64,000 bases of DNA from Microbulbifer elongatus (GTDB taxonomy: Bacteria > Pseudomonadota > Gammaproteobacteria > Pseudomonadales > Cellvibrionaceae), in contig NZ_CP088953.1 in assembly GCF_021165935.1 (NCBI RefSeq), positions 1,431,001 through 1,495,000 of the forward strand, in the 5' to 3' direction. Position 1 is the stretch's first letter. Each line of letters starts with the position of its first letter. Shown in pieces: positions 43,805 to 52,971 of the stretch. The notes under the pieces were generated by a model. It worked only from the letters and a program-made list of their open reading frames with translations. It was not told the DNA's origin and ran no database searches. Made by a program: the position numbers and the translations under genes.

Positions 43805-44932
43805 TTACTGGATGTGTTGCGCGGCCTCGCGCACTTTCGCGCGGACGTTTTGTGGCAGCGGGATATAGCCAAGGCTGTCGGCCTGATCCTGCGCTTCGTC
43901 ACTCAGCATGTATTCCACGAGCTTCTGCATGGCGGCGGCTTTCTGATCGTCCTGATCGGCGTAAACCAGCAGCCAGGTAAAGCTGGCGATCGGGTAGGCG
44001 TTGGCACCCTCCGGGTCGGTTACCCAGACAATGAGGTTTGGAATCTCTGTGCCCGGCAGGTTGCCTTCGGGAAACTTGGCGCTGGCGAGGGCGGCGATGC
44101 CTGCCTCCGGGCCTGGGGATACAAATGCGCCGCTTTTGTTTTCCAGCTGTGCCACGGGCAGGCCGGTCAATTTGGCAAATCCGTACTCCACATAACCGAT
44201 GGCCCCCGGGGTCTGCTTGATCTGGGCCGCGATACCGTCATTTTTCGGAGCTTTTACAAAATTCGCGCTATTTGGCCAGTTGGGCGCCTTTGCCTGGCCG
44301 ACGGCCGACTTGAAGTCGGCATTGACGGCGCTCAGGTGACCGGTGAATACGTAGGAGGTGCCGGAGGAGTCCGAGCGGGTGACTACTGTGATCTTCGTAT
44401 CGGGAAGCTCGACGCCGGGGTTGGCGGCAGCGATCTTCGGGTCATTCCAGCGGTCGATCTTGCCCAGGAAAATTTCCGGATACACATCCCTGGGCAGCTT
44501 GAGCTCTGTCACCCCCTCAAGGTTATACGCCATTACCACTTCACCCGCGGTCATTGGCAGCAGTATCACACCTTTCTGTACCTTGGCGATTTCCTCTTCT
44601 TTCATCGCCGCATCGGATGCCGCGAAATCCACCACGCCGTTTACGAAGTCCTGAATGCCGGCACCGCTGCCCTTGGCCTGGTAATCCACACGGATTCCGC
44701 TTTCTTTGCGTGAAAAATCCTTGAACCATTTGGAATAGATCGGAAACGGAAAACTGGCGCCGGAGCCATTAAGTTGCACATTCTCACCGTTACCAGCGGA
44801 GGAATCTGTACCGCTCTGACCATCGGAAGAGCCGCCGGAACAGGCAGTTATCATTGTCGCAGCAAGAAGGATTCCGGTACCAGCGCAGAGCGCGCGATTT
44901 ACGTGTTTCAGGAATGACAGCGTCAACATCAT
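43805..44932 (-). CDS. pstS: Phosphate-binding protein PstS (lipoprotein)
   Basis: The 375-residue binding protein starts at ATG 44932 (or 44929) with AAGG upstream. Its signal ends in a lipobox ITAC, so it is probably lipid-anchored. Phosphate-contact motifs NGSGASFPFPIYSKWF and VTRSDSSGTSYVFTGHLS are clear, and the middle carries FAASDAAMKEEE. It delivers phosphate to PstCAB. The frame is open to 45019 without a signal-like sequence. A Pho-box-like repeat lies about 180 bp upstream. Confidence 0.95.
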   Translation of the reverse strand: MMLTLSFLKHVNRALCAGTGILLAATMITACSGGSSDGQSGTDSSAGNGENVQLNGSGASFPFPIYSKWFKDFSRKESGIRVDYQAKGSGAGIQDFVNGVVDFAASDAAMKEEEIAKVQKGVILLPMTAGEVVMAYNLEGVTELKLPRDVYPEIFLGKIDRWNDPKIAAANPGVELPDTKITVVTRSDSSGTSYVFTGHLSAVNADFKSAVGQAKAPNWPNSANFVKAPKNDGIAAQIKQTPGAIGYVEYGFAKLTGLPVAQLENKSGAFVSPGPEAGIAALASAKFPEGNLPGTEIPNLIVWVTDPEGANAYPIASFTWLLVYADQDDQKAAAMQKLVEYMLSDEAQDQADSLGYIPLPQNVRAKVREAAQHIQ

Positions 44933-45112
44933 GCTAGGCCTTTTAATAAGGATGGATGGCATCGGTGAATATAGCCACGTCATGTGGATCAGTGCGACAT
45001 GAAACGGAATTGGGCGCACACCCGTAGATACTAGTTAAGCCGGCGTGCAAGGTGCACAAAGAATATTGCATTTTTGTGAACCTGTACGACGATGCCAATT
45101 TACCCGTCATTT

Positions 45113-45130
45113 GTTACCGCGGTATGACCG
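45113..45130 (-). promoter_or_regulatory. Pho-box-like repeat upstream of pstS
   Basis: Read on the minus strand, CGGTCAT (45124-45130) is followed by ACCG and CGGTAAC (45113-45119), two half-sites 11 bp apart, then AAAT. The first matches CTGTCAT at 6/7. The second resembles the CTGTAAC half-site between ppx and ppk. It reads towards pstS and lies in the gap shared with the divergent second PstS-like gene. Confidence 0.5.
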
Positions 45131-45241
45131 ATTTATTGCGGTCATTTGATTTTGATGATGAAACGGATTGGATTTGCCTGTCCAGGCTGTGGCCTTTGCT
45201 ATACAGAGTGCAGACGAAAGAGAAATAAAAATGGTACCCGG

Positions 45242-46369
45242 ATGAACGAGCGTGGAAAGGTGGCTCCCAATCGTACGTTGCGTCTGATATTGCTGATGGC
45301 TTTCCTCGCTGTATTGATCGCGGCGGGTATTTCGCTGTTCAAGGATATCTCGCAGGGAAGGCACGATGACGATGTGGAAGGGCGCGCCCGTGTTGTAGGC
45401 GCCGGAGCGAGCTTTGCCGCGCCACTTTATCAGCGCTGGTTCAAGGCGCTCTACAACAGAGACCAGAAATATCAGGTGGATTATCAGAGCGTGGGAAGCG
45501 CAGCTGGTATCACCAACTTCCTCCAGGGCCGGATTGATTTTGCCGGTTCTGATTACCCCCTGGATAACGCGCAAAGGCAACGCGCAGACGGTGGAGTGCT
45601 GCAGTTGCCAATGGCTGCTGGCGCCATCGTGTTCATCTACAACCTGGATGGGGTTGAACAGCTGAAATTGAGCCGGGAGGTCTTGGCGAAAATTCTGCTC
45701 GGTGAGATCCGCCGGTGGAACCATCCCGAGGTGCAGAAAGACAATCCAGCAGACAATTTACCCGATCAGAAGATCACCCTGGTGGCGCGCGCCGAAGCCA
45801 GCGGTACCACCCTGCATATGACCACGCACATTGCAGCGTACAGCGATGCCTTCGCGGATAAAATCGGTGCGTCGAAAGATCCCCAGTGGCCCTCTGGATT
45901 AAAAGACGCCGGCAGCCTGATACGGGCGCGGGGCAATGCGGGTATTGCCAGAATCGTCGGGTCGGTACCGGGGGCGTTGGGTTATGTGCAGTACGCTTAT
46001 GCGGAGAATGCCAATCTGGCCATGGCAGCTCTGGAGAATCGCGCCGGTAACATGATTGCTCCCGGACCGGAAAGTTTCGAGTCTGCCCTGACCAGCTTTG
46101 AGGGGCACCTGACCCGGCAAAATATTGCCGACCCCGGAGGTCAACACGGTTATCCGCTGGTCAGTTTCTCCTGGTTGATCATGCGCAAAACCTATCGCAA
46201 CCCGGATGTAGCACCAGTGTTGAACGCGCTGGTCCACTATGGCCTGGGGGAGGGCCAGGCCATAGTGACAGAGATGGGCTATATCCCCTTTCCGGAAAGC
46301 GGTCGCAGTAGGCTGCTTGAGTATTTCGACTCCCGCGGAGCCAGCGGGCCACTGCCCACTCCGGAGTAA
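45242..46369 (+). CDS. Second PstS-like phosphate-binding protein, membrane-anchored
   Basis: The 375-residue protein from ATG 45242 has one N-terminal membrane segment (LILLMAFLAVLIAAGISLF, about residues 15-33) and no lipobox, so it is anchored to the inner membrane. Binding motifs are GAGASFAAPLYQRWFKAL, then FAGSDYPLDNAQRQ, RAEASGTTLHMTTHIA and VPGALGYVQYAYA. It is divergent from pstS and about equal in length. It could feed PstCAB or act as a phosphate sensor; no dedicated permease accompanies it. The frame is open to 45146, but that extension is cysteine-rich and lacks a signal. Confidence 0.88.
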   Translation: MNERGKVAPNRTLRLILLMAFLAVLIAAGISLFKDISQGRHDDDVEGRARVVGAGASFAAPLYQRWFKALYNRDQKYQVDYQSVGSAAGITNFLQGRIDFAGSDYPLDNAQRQRADGGVLQLPMAAGAIVFIYNLDGVEQLKLSREVLAKILLGEIRRWNHPEVQKDNPADNLPDQKITLVARAEASGTTLHMTTHIAAYSDAFADKIGASKDPQWPSGLKDAGSLIRARGNAGIARIVGSVPGALGYVQYAYAENANLAMAALENRAGNMIAPGPESFESALTSFEGHLTRQNIADPGGQHGYPLVSFSWLIMRKTYRNPDVAPVLNALVHYGLGEGQAIVTEMGYIPFPESGRSRLLEYFDSRGASGPLPTPE

Positions 46370-46395
46370 GCCCCGATCACCTGGGTGGCTACCCG

Positions 46396-48351
46396 CTAGC
46401 TACCAACGCTGCCGCCATCGTCGCGGCGAATCGCCAGAACCGATGGTCGCGGCGGCAGTTGCGGGTCGTTGTCCGGCCAGCGGTGCAGGGGCGTGTCGAA
46501 GGTGGAATTATCTGCGTCGGCCGGGTGTTGCACCGCCACAAACAGCGTCTTGCCATCCGGGGTAAATTCCGGACCGCAGATCTCCCCGCCTTGTGGGCAC
46601 CCAAAAAAGTGCTTGGGTGCTGCACGTCGCTCACCTTCGGTGGCCATGGCCCAGAGGCCATCGTGAAAACCGAAGTCCTCGCAGCCGTCCGTTGCTATCC
46701 ACATATTTCCCAGCCCATCGAATGCCACGTTGTCCGGGTTGGCGAACCAGCCGTGGGTGGAGATATTGGCCGGTTGCTGCTGGCCATAGGCCCCGCGCTC
46801 CGCTGGATCTTCCGCATTGGGGTTGCCGCCCAGCAGGAAGGTATTCCAGTGAAAGGTGTCATTTGCGTGGTCGCGCAGTCCGTTGCGCCCCGGGGGCACG
46901 ATTTCCAGAACGTGTCCGGCGGTATTGCGCGCCCGTGGGTTGGCCGGGTTTTCATCGCCCGCCTGACGCTTCTTGTTTTTGGTGAGCATCACGTAGGTGC
47001 AGTCATTCACCGGATTGGTTTCCACATCTTCCGGACGGTCCATGGGGGTGGCGCCAAGCAGTGTTGCCGCGCGGCGGCAGTCGATCAGTACATCCGCCTG
47101 GTTGCGGAAGCCGTTTTCCGGGGTCAACGGTCCCTGACCGAAAACCAGGGGCAGCCAGGTGCCGGCCCCTCCCTCGCGGAACTGACCGGCGTACAGGGTG
47201 CCGGCGGTCAACAGCTGTCGATTGTGATCGTTTTCGCCGGGACGATATACGTCACTGGAGACAAATCGGTACACAAACTGGTGCTCGTCGTCGTCACCAC
47301 CGTAGGCGACAACCGGTTCGCCCGGCTTGCTCACCACGGTGAAGCCTTCGTGTTCGAAGCGGCCGAGACCGGTGAGTTTGCGGGGCTTGGACTCGGGATC
47401 GTAGGGATCGTATTCCACCATCCAGCCAAACCGGTTGGGCTCGTTCGGTTCCACGGTGATATCGAAGCGACGGTCGTAGTCGCCCCAATTGCGGTTACCT
47501 TCTTCAATGCCGAAGGCGTGGTGATTGCGCGCCTCTACTTCGTCGGCCACGTTATCCGGATCCCCCTGAAATGCACCGCCAAATCCTTCTTCGGCAATCA
47601 ATACGGTTCCCCAGGGCGTTTTGCCGCCGGCACAATTGCCCACCGTGCCAAATACCTGAGTGCCGCTTGAGTCCTCGCTGGTCTGCAGGCGCTTGTCGCC
47701 CGCGGCGGCACCGACGATTTCCATTGCCGTGGTCAGTGTTATCCGACGGTTGTAGGGGCTGCCCAACACCGGCTGCCATCCGTCACTGGTCTGCTCGATC
47801 TCAACCACGCTGTGTCCACACGCCTGCTGCTCGACGGCGATATGCGCGTCACTGGTACCGCGCACCGAACTGGCCTCGGTATAGCCTGCAAACATCAGGT
47901 GCGGTTGCGTGTATTCGTGATTCACACACAGCAGCCCGCGAGCGCTATTCTGGCTCTGGCAGTGGCGGTCGCCCTCGCCGGGCCCGGCGTCGGGGTCCAG
48001 GGGCATAAAGGCAATAAAATCGTTGTTGTAGCCAAACCGTCGGGCCTGTTCTTTGGCGTCGAGCTTTTCCGGAACGAAGCTCCCGGCAAACGCGTCCAGT
48101 GGATCCCCCCAGCGCAGCAGTAGATCGGCGCTGTATCCTTCCGGTAGGTGGTGGCGGAAGTCCAGCGCGTGGGGGATTTCCGCAAAGCCGAGGTTCTCCG
48201 CACCCTGGTCGCTGCTCTTTGCGCCACAGCCGGGCAGTAACGAGGCGCCAGTGGTTGCGGCCGTGGCGGCGCCCAAGGCTTTGAACAGAGTGCGCCGTGT
48301 GAGGCTTACCGGCGCTTCAGTGGCTTCAGCTTCGTCGTTCCTGCGTGTCAT
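46396..48351 (-). CDS. phoX: PhoX family alkaline phosphatase
   Basis: The 651-residue enzyme carries a Tat leader SLTRRTLFKALGAATAATTGASL and belongs to the PhoX/DUF839 family, which hydrolyses organic phosphomonoesters using Ca2+ and Fe. Family landmarks are LLCVNHEYTQPHLMF near residue 140, NCAGGKTPWGTVLIAEE around 240, DNVAFDGLGNMWIATDG near 560 and FFGCPQGGEICGPEFTPDGKTLF near 605. It lies next to two PstS genes and a TonB-receptor/phytase pair, fitting a phosphate-starvation role. It converges with the second PstS-like gene. Confidence 0.93.
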   Translation of the reverse strand: MTRRNDEAEATEAPVSLTRRTLFKALGAATAATTGASLLPGCGAKSSDQGAENLGFAEIPHALDFRHHLPEGYSADLLLRWGDPLDAFAGSFVPEKLDAKEQARRFGYNNDFIAFMPLDPDAGPGEGDRHCQSQNSARGLLCVNHEYTQPHLMFAGYTEASSVRGTSDAHIAVEQQACGHSVVEIEQTSDGWQPVLGSPYNRRITLTTAMEIVGAAAGDKRLQTSEDSSGTQVFGTVGNCAGGKTPWGTVLIAEEGFGGAFQGDPDNVADEVEARNHHAFGIEEGNRNWGDYDRRFDITVEPNEPNRFGWMVEYDPYDPESKPRKLTGLGRFEHEGFTVVSKPGEPVVAYGGDDDEHQFVYRFVSSDVYRPGENDHNRQLLTAGTLYAGQFREGGAGTWLPLVFGQGPLTPENGFRNQADVLIDCRRAATLLGATPMDRPEDVETNPVNDCTYVMLTKNKKRQAGDENPANPRARNTAGHVLEIVPPGRNGLRDHANDTFHWNTFLLGGNPNAEDPAERGAYGQQQPANISTHGWFANPDNVAFDGLGNMWIATDGCEDFGFHDGLWAMATEGERRAAPKHFFGCPQGGEICGPEFTPDGKTLFVAVQHPADADNSTFDTPLHRWPDNDPQLPPRPSVLAIRRDDGGSVGS

Positions 48352-48629
48352 AAATTATTCACCATTTTGTTCATTCCCCGGGGCAGCCGGCTGTGTTCGG
48401 TCTGCAGCGTCCGTTGTGCCTGTGCTTTCGGGTACTGGTTCACGATTTCGAAGGCAAGGTTACAGGCGCTATATGACAAATTTAAAAAAACGGTAACGCA
48501 AATTTCACATGCCAAGTCTAGCCTGCGCGCACAAATCAACAGGCCGGACCTGGTTGTTTACGCCATGACACCGGTCGACCCACTGCTTCTTATCTGACAA
48601 CACTAATTCCTGAATGGGGATGGGGAACT
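48352..48629. promoter_or_regulatory. Divergent control region of phoX and the receptor gene
   Basis: This 278-bp gap drives phoX leftwards and the receptor rightwards. On the minus strand TTGTCAT (complement of 48473-48479) matches the Pho half-site at 6/7, and CTGTAAC (complement of 48459-48465) matches the half-site seen at ppx/ppk. However, they are 14 rather than 11 bp apart. A further CGGTAAC lies at 48491-48497. PhoB control is plausible but weaker here. Confidence 0.35.
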
Positions 48630-50786
48630 ATGACCAAGTCTGTATTTAATCTGAAGATGGTGGCGCCTCTTGCCGCCGCCATCATCAGTGTCAACGCCAC
48701 CGCCCAGAGCGCGGCCAGCGAATCTGTCGCCATGAGTGCCAGCAGCGGCGTTGAGGAAATCGTGGTGACTGGTACCAACGTTTACCGCGATCGCACCGAC
48801 GACATCAACCCGACACTGTCTTTCGATCTGGACTTCTTCCAGCGCTTCGAGCCGCTCACCGTGGGTGAAATGCTCAAGCGCACTCCGGGTGTCGCCTTCA
48901 CCTCTGACGTGCTCGAATACGACGCGGTGCAGCTGCGCGGTATGAACGCCGAATACACGGAAGTGCTGATCAATGGCCGCCCGATTCCGGGCCAGGGCGC
49001 GGACCGCACTTTCTTTGTAGACCGTATCCCTTCCGAGCTGGTTGAGCGTATCGAAATTATCCGCTCTCCTTCCGCAGACATGACCTCTCAGGGCGTTGCC
49101 GGTTCTCTGAACGTAATCCTGAAAGATGGCGCTAAGCTCGAGGGTATCACCACTCGTCTGGGCAGCACCTACTATGCCGACTCTGAAGACTTCCGCACCA
49201 TCGGTTCTGCGGCCATCGCCCACGCCGGTGAGGACTACGATTTCTGGCTGGGTGCCAATATCCAGGAGCGCTATAACCCCAAGCGCAAGACCGAAGCCTA
49301 CTTGGATGACGAAGTTCTGGAAGGCTATGCCTTTGAAGAGGACACCCGCGACGGCAACGATAACTCTCTGAACGGTTCTCTCGGTTTCCAGCTGGATGAA
49401 ACCTCCGAGGTGCGCTTCAACGCCTACTACGTATTTACTGACCGTACCGAAAACGAACTGGTGAGAGAGTTCGAAGGTGACGTGATCAGCCGCACCGAGG
49501 GCGATCTGGTGGCCATCGCCACTCAGGAGGAGCAGATCGATCAGACCAGCTGGGGTATCGACGGTGTTTACGTCACCGCCCTGGGGTCCGGCGAGCTGGA
49601 GCTTTCCGCCGCCCTATCTCAGTTCAAGGAAGACACCGTCAACTTCGAAACCGAAGAAGAGTTTGACGATGGTGTGTCCGAAGGTGTGGAAGAAGGCGAC
49701 GAAGTTCTGTTTATCGAAGACAAGAACTACTCTCTGGAAGGCAGCTATACCGTGGCACTGGGTGCAACCGAGCTGAAAACCGGCCTGTCTTACGGTGCCA
49801 GTGAGCGCGCGGGCCTGCAGGCCGGCTTTTTCGACGTGGATGCGGACATTGAAGAAACCCGTGTCGCGCCATACGCCAAACTGACCTTCGCGATGGCGGA
49901 AAACCTCAGTCTCGAAGGCGGTCTGCGCTACGACATCTACGAGCGTGAAGTGTCCAATGAAGACGGCAGCGCAACCAGCGACAGCAATGAACTGCTGCCA
50001 TCCATGAGTCTGCGTTGGGATATGGACGACGACAACCGCGTAACAGCCTCTGTTGCGCGCACTCTGCGTCGCCCGGAATTCGATCTGGTGTCTCCGTTCG
50101 AAGAAGACGAGACACCGGACGATGAAGATGTCACTGTGGGCAACCCGGATCTGGCATCCGAGCTGGCCTGGGGCTTCGACCTCGGCTTTGAACACCGCCT
50201 GCCTGGCCGTGGTATTGTGGGTGTGAACTTCTTCTACCGTGATATCGACGACGTCATTGAGCTGACCGATACCGGCGTTGAAACCGAAGCCGGTGGCGCA
50301 CTGTTTACCCCGATGAACGTGGGCAACGGCACTTCCCGCGGTGTCGAGTTTGATATCTCCATGCCGCTGGCATTTGTTGGACTGGAAAACACCGGTTTCT
50401 ACGCCAACTACGCCTACCTCGATTCCGAGATCAAAGACCCGTTCACTGGTGAAATGCGCACCTTCCGCAACCAGCCGGATTCCGTGTACAACATCAGCCT
50501 GACCCAGGACCTGCCGGGCTTTGGTGGCGCAGGTATCTCCTACCAGAAGCGCAGCGAATCCCTCGAGACCGAATTCGAGGAATACGTTATCACTGAATAC
50601 GATGGCAACCTGGAATTGTTCGTCGAATGGAACGTTTCTGAGCAATCGGTTCTGCGCTTCAGCGGCACCAACCTGCTGGATCAGGAAAAGGTGGAGTACA
50701 TCCGCGACTACGGTGAGCCGGTCAATGAAATCCAGTACGAGGACAGCACGCCGACTTACAGCCTGACCTGGCGTTCTGCGTTCTAA
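48630..50786 (+). CDS. TonB-dependent receptor associated with phytase
   Basis: The 718-residue receptor has a signal peptide (about 1-26), a TonB-box-like GVEEIVVTGTNVYRDR, a plug containing VQLRGMNAEYTEVLINGRP and IPSELVERIEIIRSPSADM, and a barrel ending WRSAF. Its gene lies between phoX and a beta-propeller phytase in the same direction. This pairing is described in many proteobacteria and suggests import of inositol phosphates or released products. It ends in a strong terminator, so the phytase has its own promoter or depends on readthrough. ATG 48630 follows GGGGA. Confidence 0.93.
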   Translation: MTKSVFNLKMVAPLAAAIISVNATAQSAASESVAMSASSGVEEIVVTGTNVYRDRTDDINPTLSFDLDFFQRFEPLTVGEMLKRTPGVAFTSDVLEYDAVQLRGMNAEYTEVLINGRPIPGQGADRTFFVDRIPSELVERIEIIRSPSADMTSQGVAGSLNVILKDGAKLEGITTRLGSTYYADSEDFRTIGSAAIAHAGEDYDFWLGANIQERYNPKRKTEAYLDDEVLEGYAFEEDTRDGNDNSLNGSLGFQLDETSEVRFNAYYVFTDRTENELVREFEGDVISRTEGDLVAIATQEEQIDQTSWGIDGVYVTALGSGELELSAALSQFKEDTVNFETEEEFDDGVSEGVEEGDEVLFIEDKNYSLEGSYTVALGATELKTGLSYGASERAGLQAGFFDVDADIEETRVAPYAKLTFAMAENLSLEGGLRYDIYEREVSNEDGSATSDSNELLPSMSLRWDMDDDNRVTASVARTLRRPEFDLVSPFEEDETPDDEDVTVGNPDLASELAWGFDLGFEHRLPGRGIVGVNFFYRDIDDVIELTDTGVETEAGGALFTPMNVGNGTSRGVEFDISMPLAFVGLENTGFYANYAYLDSEIKDPFTGEMRTFRNQPDSVYNISLTQDLPGFGGAGISYQKRSESLETEFEEYVITEYDGNLELFVEWNVSEQSVLRFSGTNLLDQEKVEYIRDYGEPVNEIQYEDSTPTYSLTWRSAF

Positions 50787-50802
50787 GTTCGGATTTTTCC
50801 GC

Positions 50803-50842
50803 AAAAGCCCGGTACCGATGAGAGTCGGTCCCGGGCTTTTTG
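50803..50842 (+). terminator. Intrinsic terminator of the receptor gene
   Basis: A 16-bp stem with one mismatch (50803-50818 paired to 50825-50840, core AAAGCCCGG/CCGGGCTTT) and a T-tract, 16 bp after the stop. Confidence 0.9.
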
Positions 50843-50961
50843 CTATTTTTAAATGTTGAACGGGTGCGTCATCTGTTTGCCATTTTACTGTAACGACATG
50901 GGTGTAACTTGCTGCCTCCTGTAATCACCCTGCCAGGGAACCTCAGACCGTCGAGCCAATT

Positions 50962-52893
50962 ATGTCATCAAAAACTTTCAAAACTGCCGGCTTGCTGGCC
51001 TTAGCCACTCTGCTCTCCGCCTGCGGACCAAAAGTGGATGCCCCCGCGAAAGCCCCTACGCCCATCCAGCCACAATCCGCACTGGTACTGACCGATGTGG
51101 TCTCCAGCCAGCTCGCGCCCCTCAGTCTGGCCGATGAGGACTACCTGCTGCTTGCCAGCGAAAAACGCGGGCTGGTACTGGTACGTGCGAGCGGTGAAGA
51201 AAAGCTCGCCCTGGATGGAGGCACCGTTGAGCGTTTCGCGGTCCAGCAGCTGGCGGAAGACAGCTGGCTGATCGCCATGTACAACGAGGACAGCGCCGAA
51301 CTGCAGTTGCGTCTTCTGGACATGGAAGAGGGCAGCCCGAGAATCCGCTATCTCGCAGCGATGGCCACCAGCGCGCCCCAGGCGGCCATGTGCTTCTCTC
51401 GCCAGGCGGGGCGTACTCACCTGTTTGCCATTGATGAAAATGGCCTTGGGCATGAGTATGTCGTGCACCCGCGGGAACAGGCGTGGGAATTCACCGGCGT
51501 GCGCCCGCTGTACTTTGGTGAGCAGGTGTCCTCCTGTGTAGTGGACGACCGCAATGGCAAACTGCTGGTGGCGCAGCCGCCCCTGGGTATCTGGAGCCTG
51601 AATGTCGATGCGGAAATGGATGAGGCGCGGGAGGTGTTCGCCGCGGCTGCGGACCTTTCCGAAGACGAGTTCGGTGGCCTGTGGCTGGATGACGCCAGTG
51701 GTAACCTCTGGCTGACCGCCGGCGACCGGGTAATGGCGTTCAATATCAATGTCCCACGACAAGCCCCGCGCTTCGTGGAAACCCTGGCGGAAATCGAGCC
51801 GGTTTCCGCTGCGGTGCAACAGGGTGCATTACTGGCACTGGCGGAGGAAAGTGATCAGGTACACCGCTTTGCGGTGACATTGCCTGAGCCGGCGGCGGAA
51901 ATGCAGGCATTCCGCGCGCCGTTGGAAATTCCGCGGGTGCGCGCCAGCGGCCAGACCGCGCCGGTAACTTCCGGTGGCGATGCCGCCGATGATCCCGCCA
52001 TCTGGGTCAACCCGGTCAATCCCTCGGCCAGTCTGATTCTGGGTACCGACAAGAAAAGCGGCCTCAGTGTGTACGACCTGAATGGCAAGCTGCTGGAGCA
52101 TTTTGCCGTCGGCCGGGTCAACAATGTGGATCTGCGCCCCATGCAGCATGGCAAATTTGTCGCCATTGCCGCCGCCAGCAACCGCACCGACCCCGGTGTC
52201 AGCCTGTTTGGTATCACCGCGGCGGGCGAGGTGGAGCACCTGGGCCTGCGCAACCTGGAAATGGACGACCCCTGCGGTCTTTGCGTCTACCGCAAGGGCG
52301 GTGATCTGATGACCTGGGTATCCGACAAAGAAGGCGCCATGCAGCTGCTGCAGATTGTACCCGGCACCGGTAATGTGGACTGGAGTCTCAAGAAAATTGC
52401 CGCGCTTCCGGTGCAGAGCCAGGTGGAGGGCTGTGTGGTGGATGACGAGCAGCAGATGCTGTTCTTCGGTGAAGAGGACGGTGGTATCTGGCGCCTGGAT
52501 ATTGCGGCATTTGTTGCCGGTGAGGCCAAGCCTCAGCTGATTGCGCCGGTAGACGGTGAGCGTCTGGCGGCAGACGTGGAAGGCATGGGCTTCTACCACG
52601 CCGACGACCGGAGTTATCTGGTGGTATCCAGTCAGGGCAACAACAGCTACGCACTGTTCTCCCGAGACGGCAGCCAGTTTGTGGGGCACTTCCGAGTGGA
52701 TATCAACCTGGATAAAAACCTCGACGGCAGCTCCGAGACCGACGGTCTGGAAGTCTCCAGTGCGGCCCTCGGCAGTCAGTACCCGCAGGGCCTGCTGGTG
52801 GTGCAGGACGGCCGCAACCGGATGCCCAGCCAGAGCCAGAACTTCAAGCTGGTTTCCTGGGCGGATATCGCCGAAACGCTGAAGTTACAGTAA
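50962..52893 (+). CDS. Two-domain beta-propeller phytase (lipoprotein)
   Basis: The 643-residue protein has a lipoprotein signal ending LLSACG (Cys about residue 21). The C-terminal half (from about residue 335) is a beta-propeller phytase: SGGDAADDPAIWVNPVNPSASLILGTDKKSGLSVYDLNGK, then EVEHLGLRNLEMDDPCGLC and VEGCVVDDEQQMLFFGEEDGG, with Ca2+-binding acidic residues; it releases phosphate from phytate. The N-terminal half (about 40-310) is a second, diverged propeller lacking this full motif set, as in known dual-domain phytases. It follows the TonB-dependent receptor with 175 bp between and is probably outer-membrane anchored. Confidence 0.92.
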   Translation: MSSKTFKTAGLLALATLLSACGPKVDAPAKAPTPIQPQSALVLTDVVSSQLAPLSLADEDYLLLASEKRGLVLVRASGEEKLALDGGTVERFAVQQLAEDSWLIAMYNEDSAELQLRLLDMEEGSPRIRYLAAMATSAPQAAMCFSRQAGRTHLFAIDENGLGHEYVVHPREQAWEFTGVRPLYFGEQVSSCVVDDRNGKLLVAQPPLGIWSLNVDAEMDEAREVFAAAADLSEDEFGGLWLDDASGNLWLTAGDRVMAFNINVPRQAPRFVETLAEIEPVSAAVQQGALLALAEESDQVHRFAVTLPEPAAEMQAFRAPLEIPRVRASGQTAPVTSGGDAADDPAIWVNPVNPSASLILGTDKKSGLSVYDLNGKLLEHFAVGRVNNVDLRPMQHGKFVAIAAASNRTDPGVSLFGITAAGEVEHLGLRNLEMDDPCGLCVYRKGGDLMTWVSDKEGAMQLLQIVPGTGNVDWSLKKIAALPVQSQVEGCVVDDEQQMLFFGEEDGGIWRLDIAAFVAGEAKPQLIAPVDGERLAADVEGMGFYHADDRSYLVVSSQGNNSYALFSRDGSQFVGHFRVDINLDKNLDGSSETDGLEVSSAALGSQYPQGLLVVQDGRNRMPSQSQNFKLVSWADIAETLKLQ

Positions 52894-52933
52894 GCCTGTA
52901 AGGGGGAGGAACTGCCACCTCCCTTTGTATGCG

Positions 52934-52970
52934 AAAATCCGCCGGACTCTTCTGATCCGGCGGATTTTTT
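52934..52970 (+). terminator. Intrinsic terminator between the phytase and aldo/keto reductase genes
   Basis: A perfect 13-bp stem AAAATCCGCCGGA (52934-52946) / TCCGGCGGATTTT (52956-52968) with a 9-nt loop and a T-tract. The start codon of the next gene begins at 52972, right after the T-run. Confidence 0.93.
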
Positions 52971-52971
52971 T

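Noticed and set aside
48459..48497. Strong Pho box for phoX
   Set aside because: Half-sites TTGTCAT and CTGTAAC are present but 14 bp apart instead of 11, so only a low-confidence note was kept.
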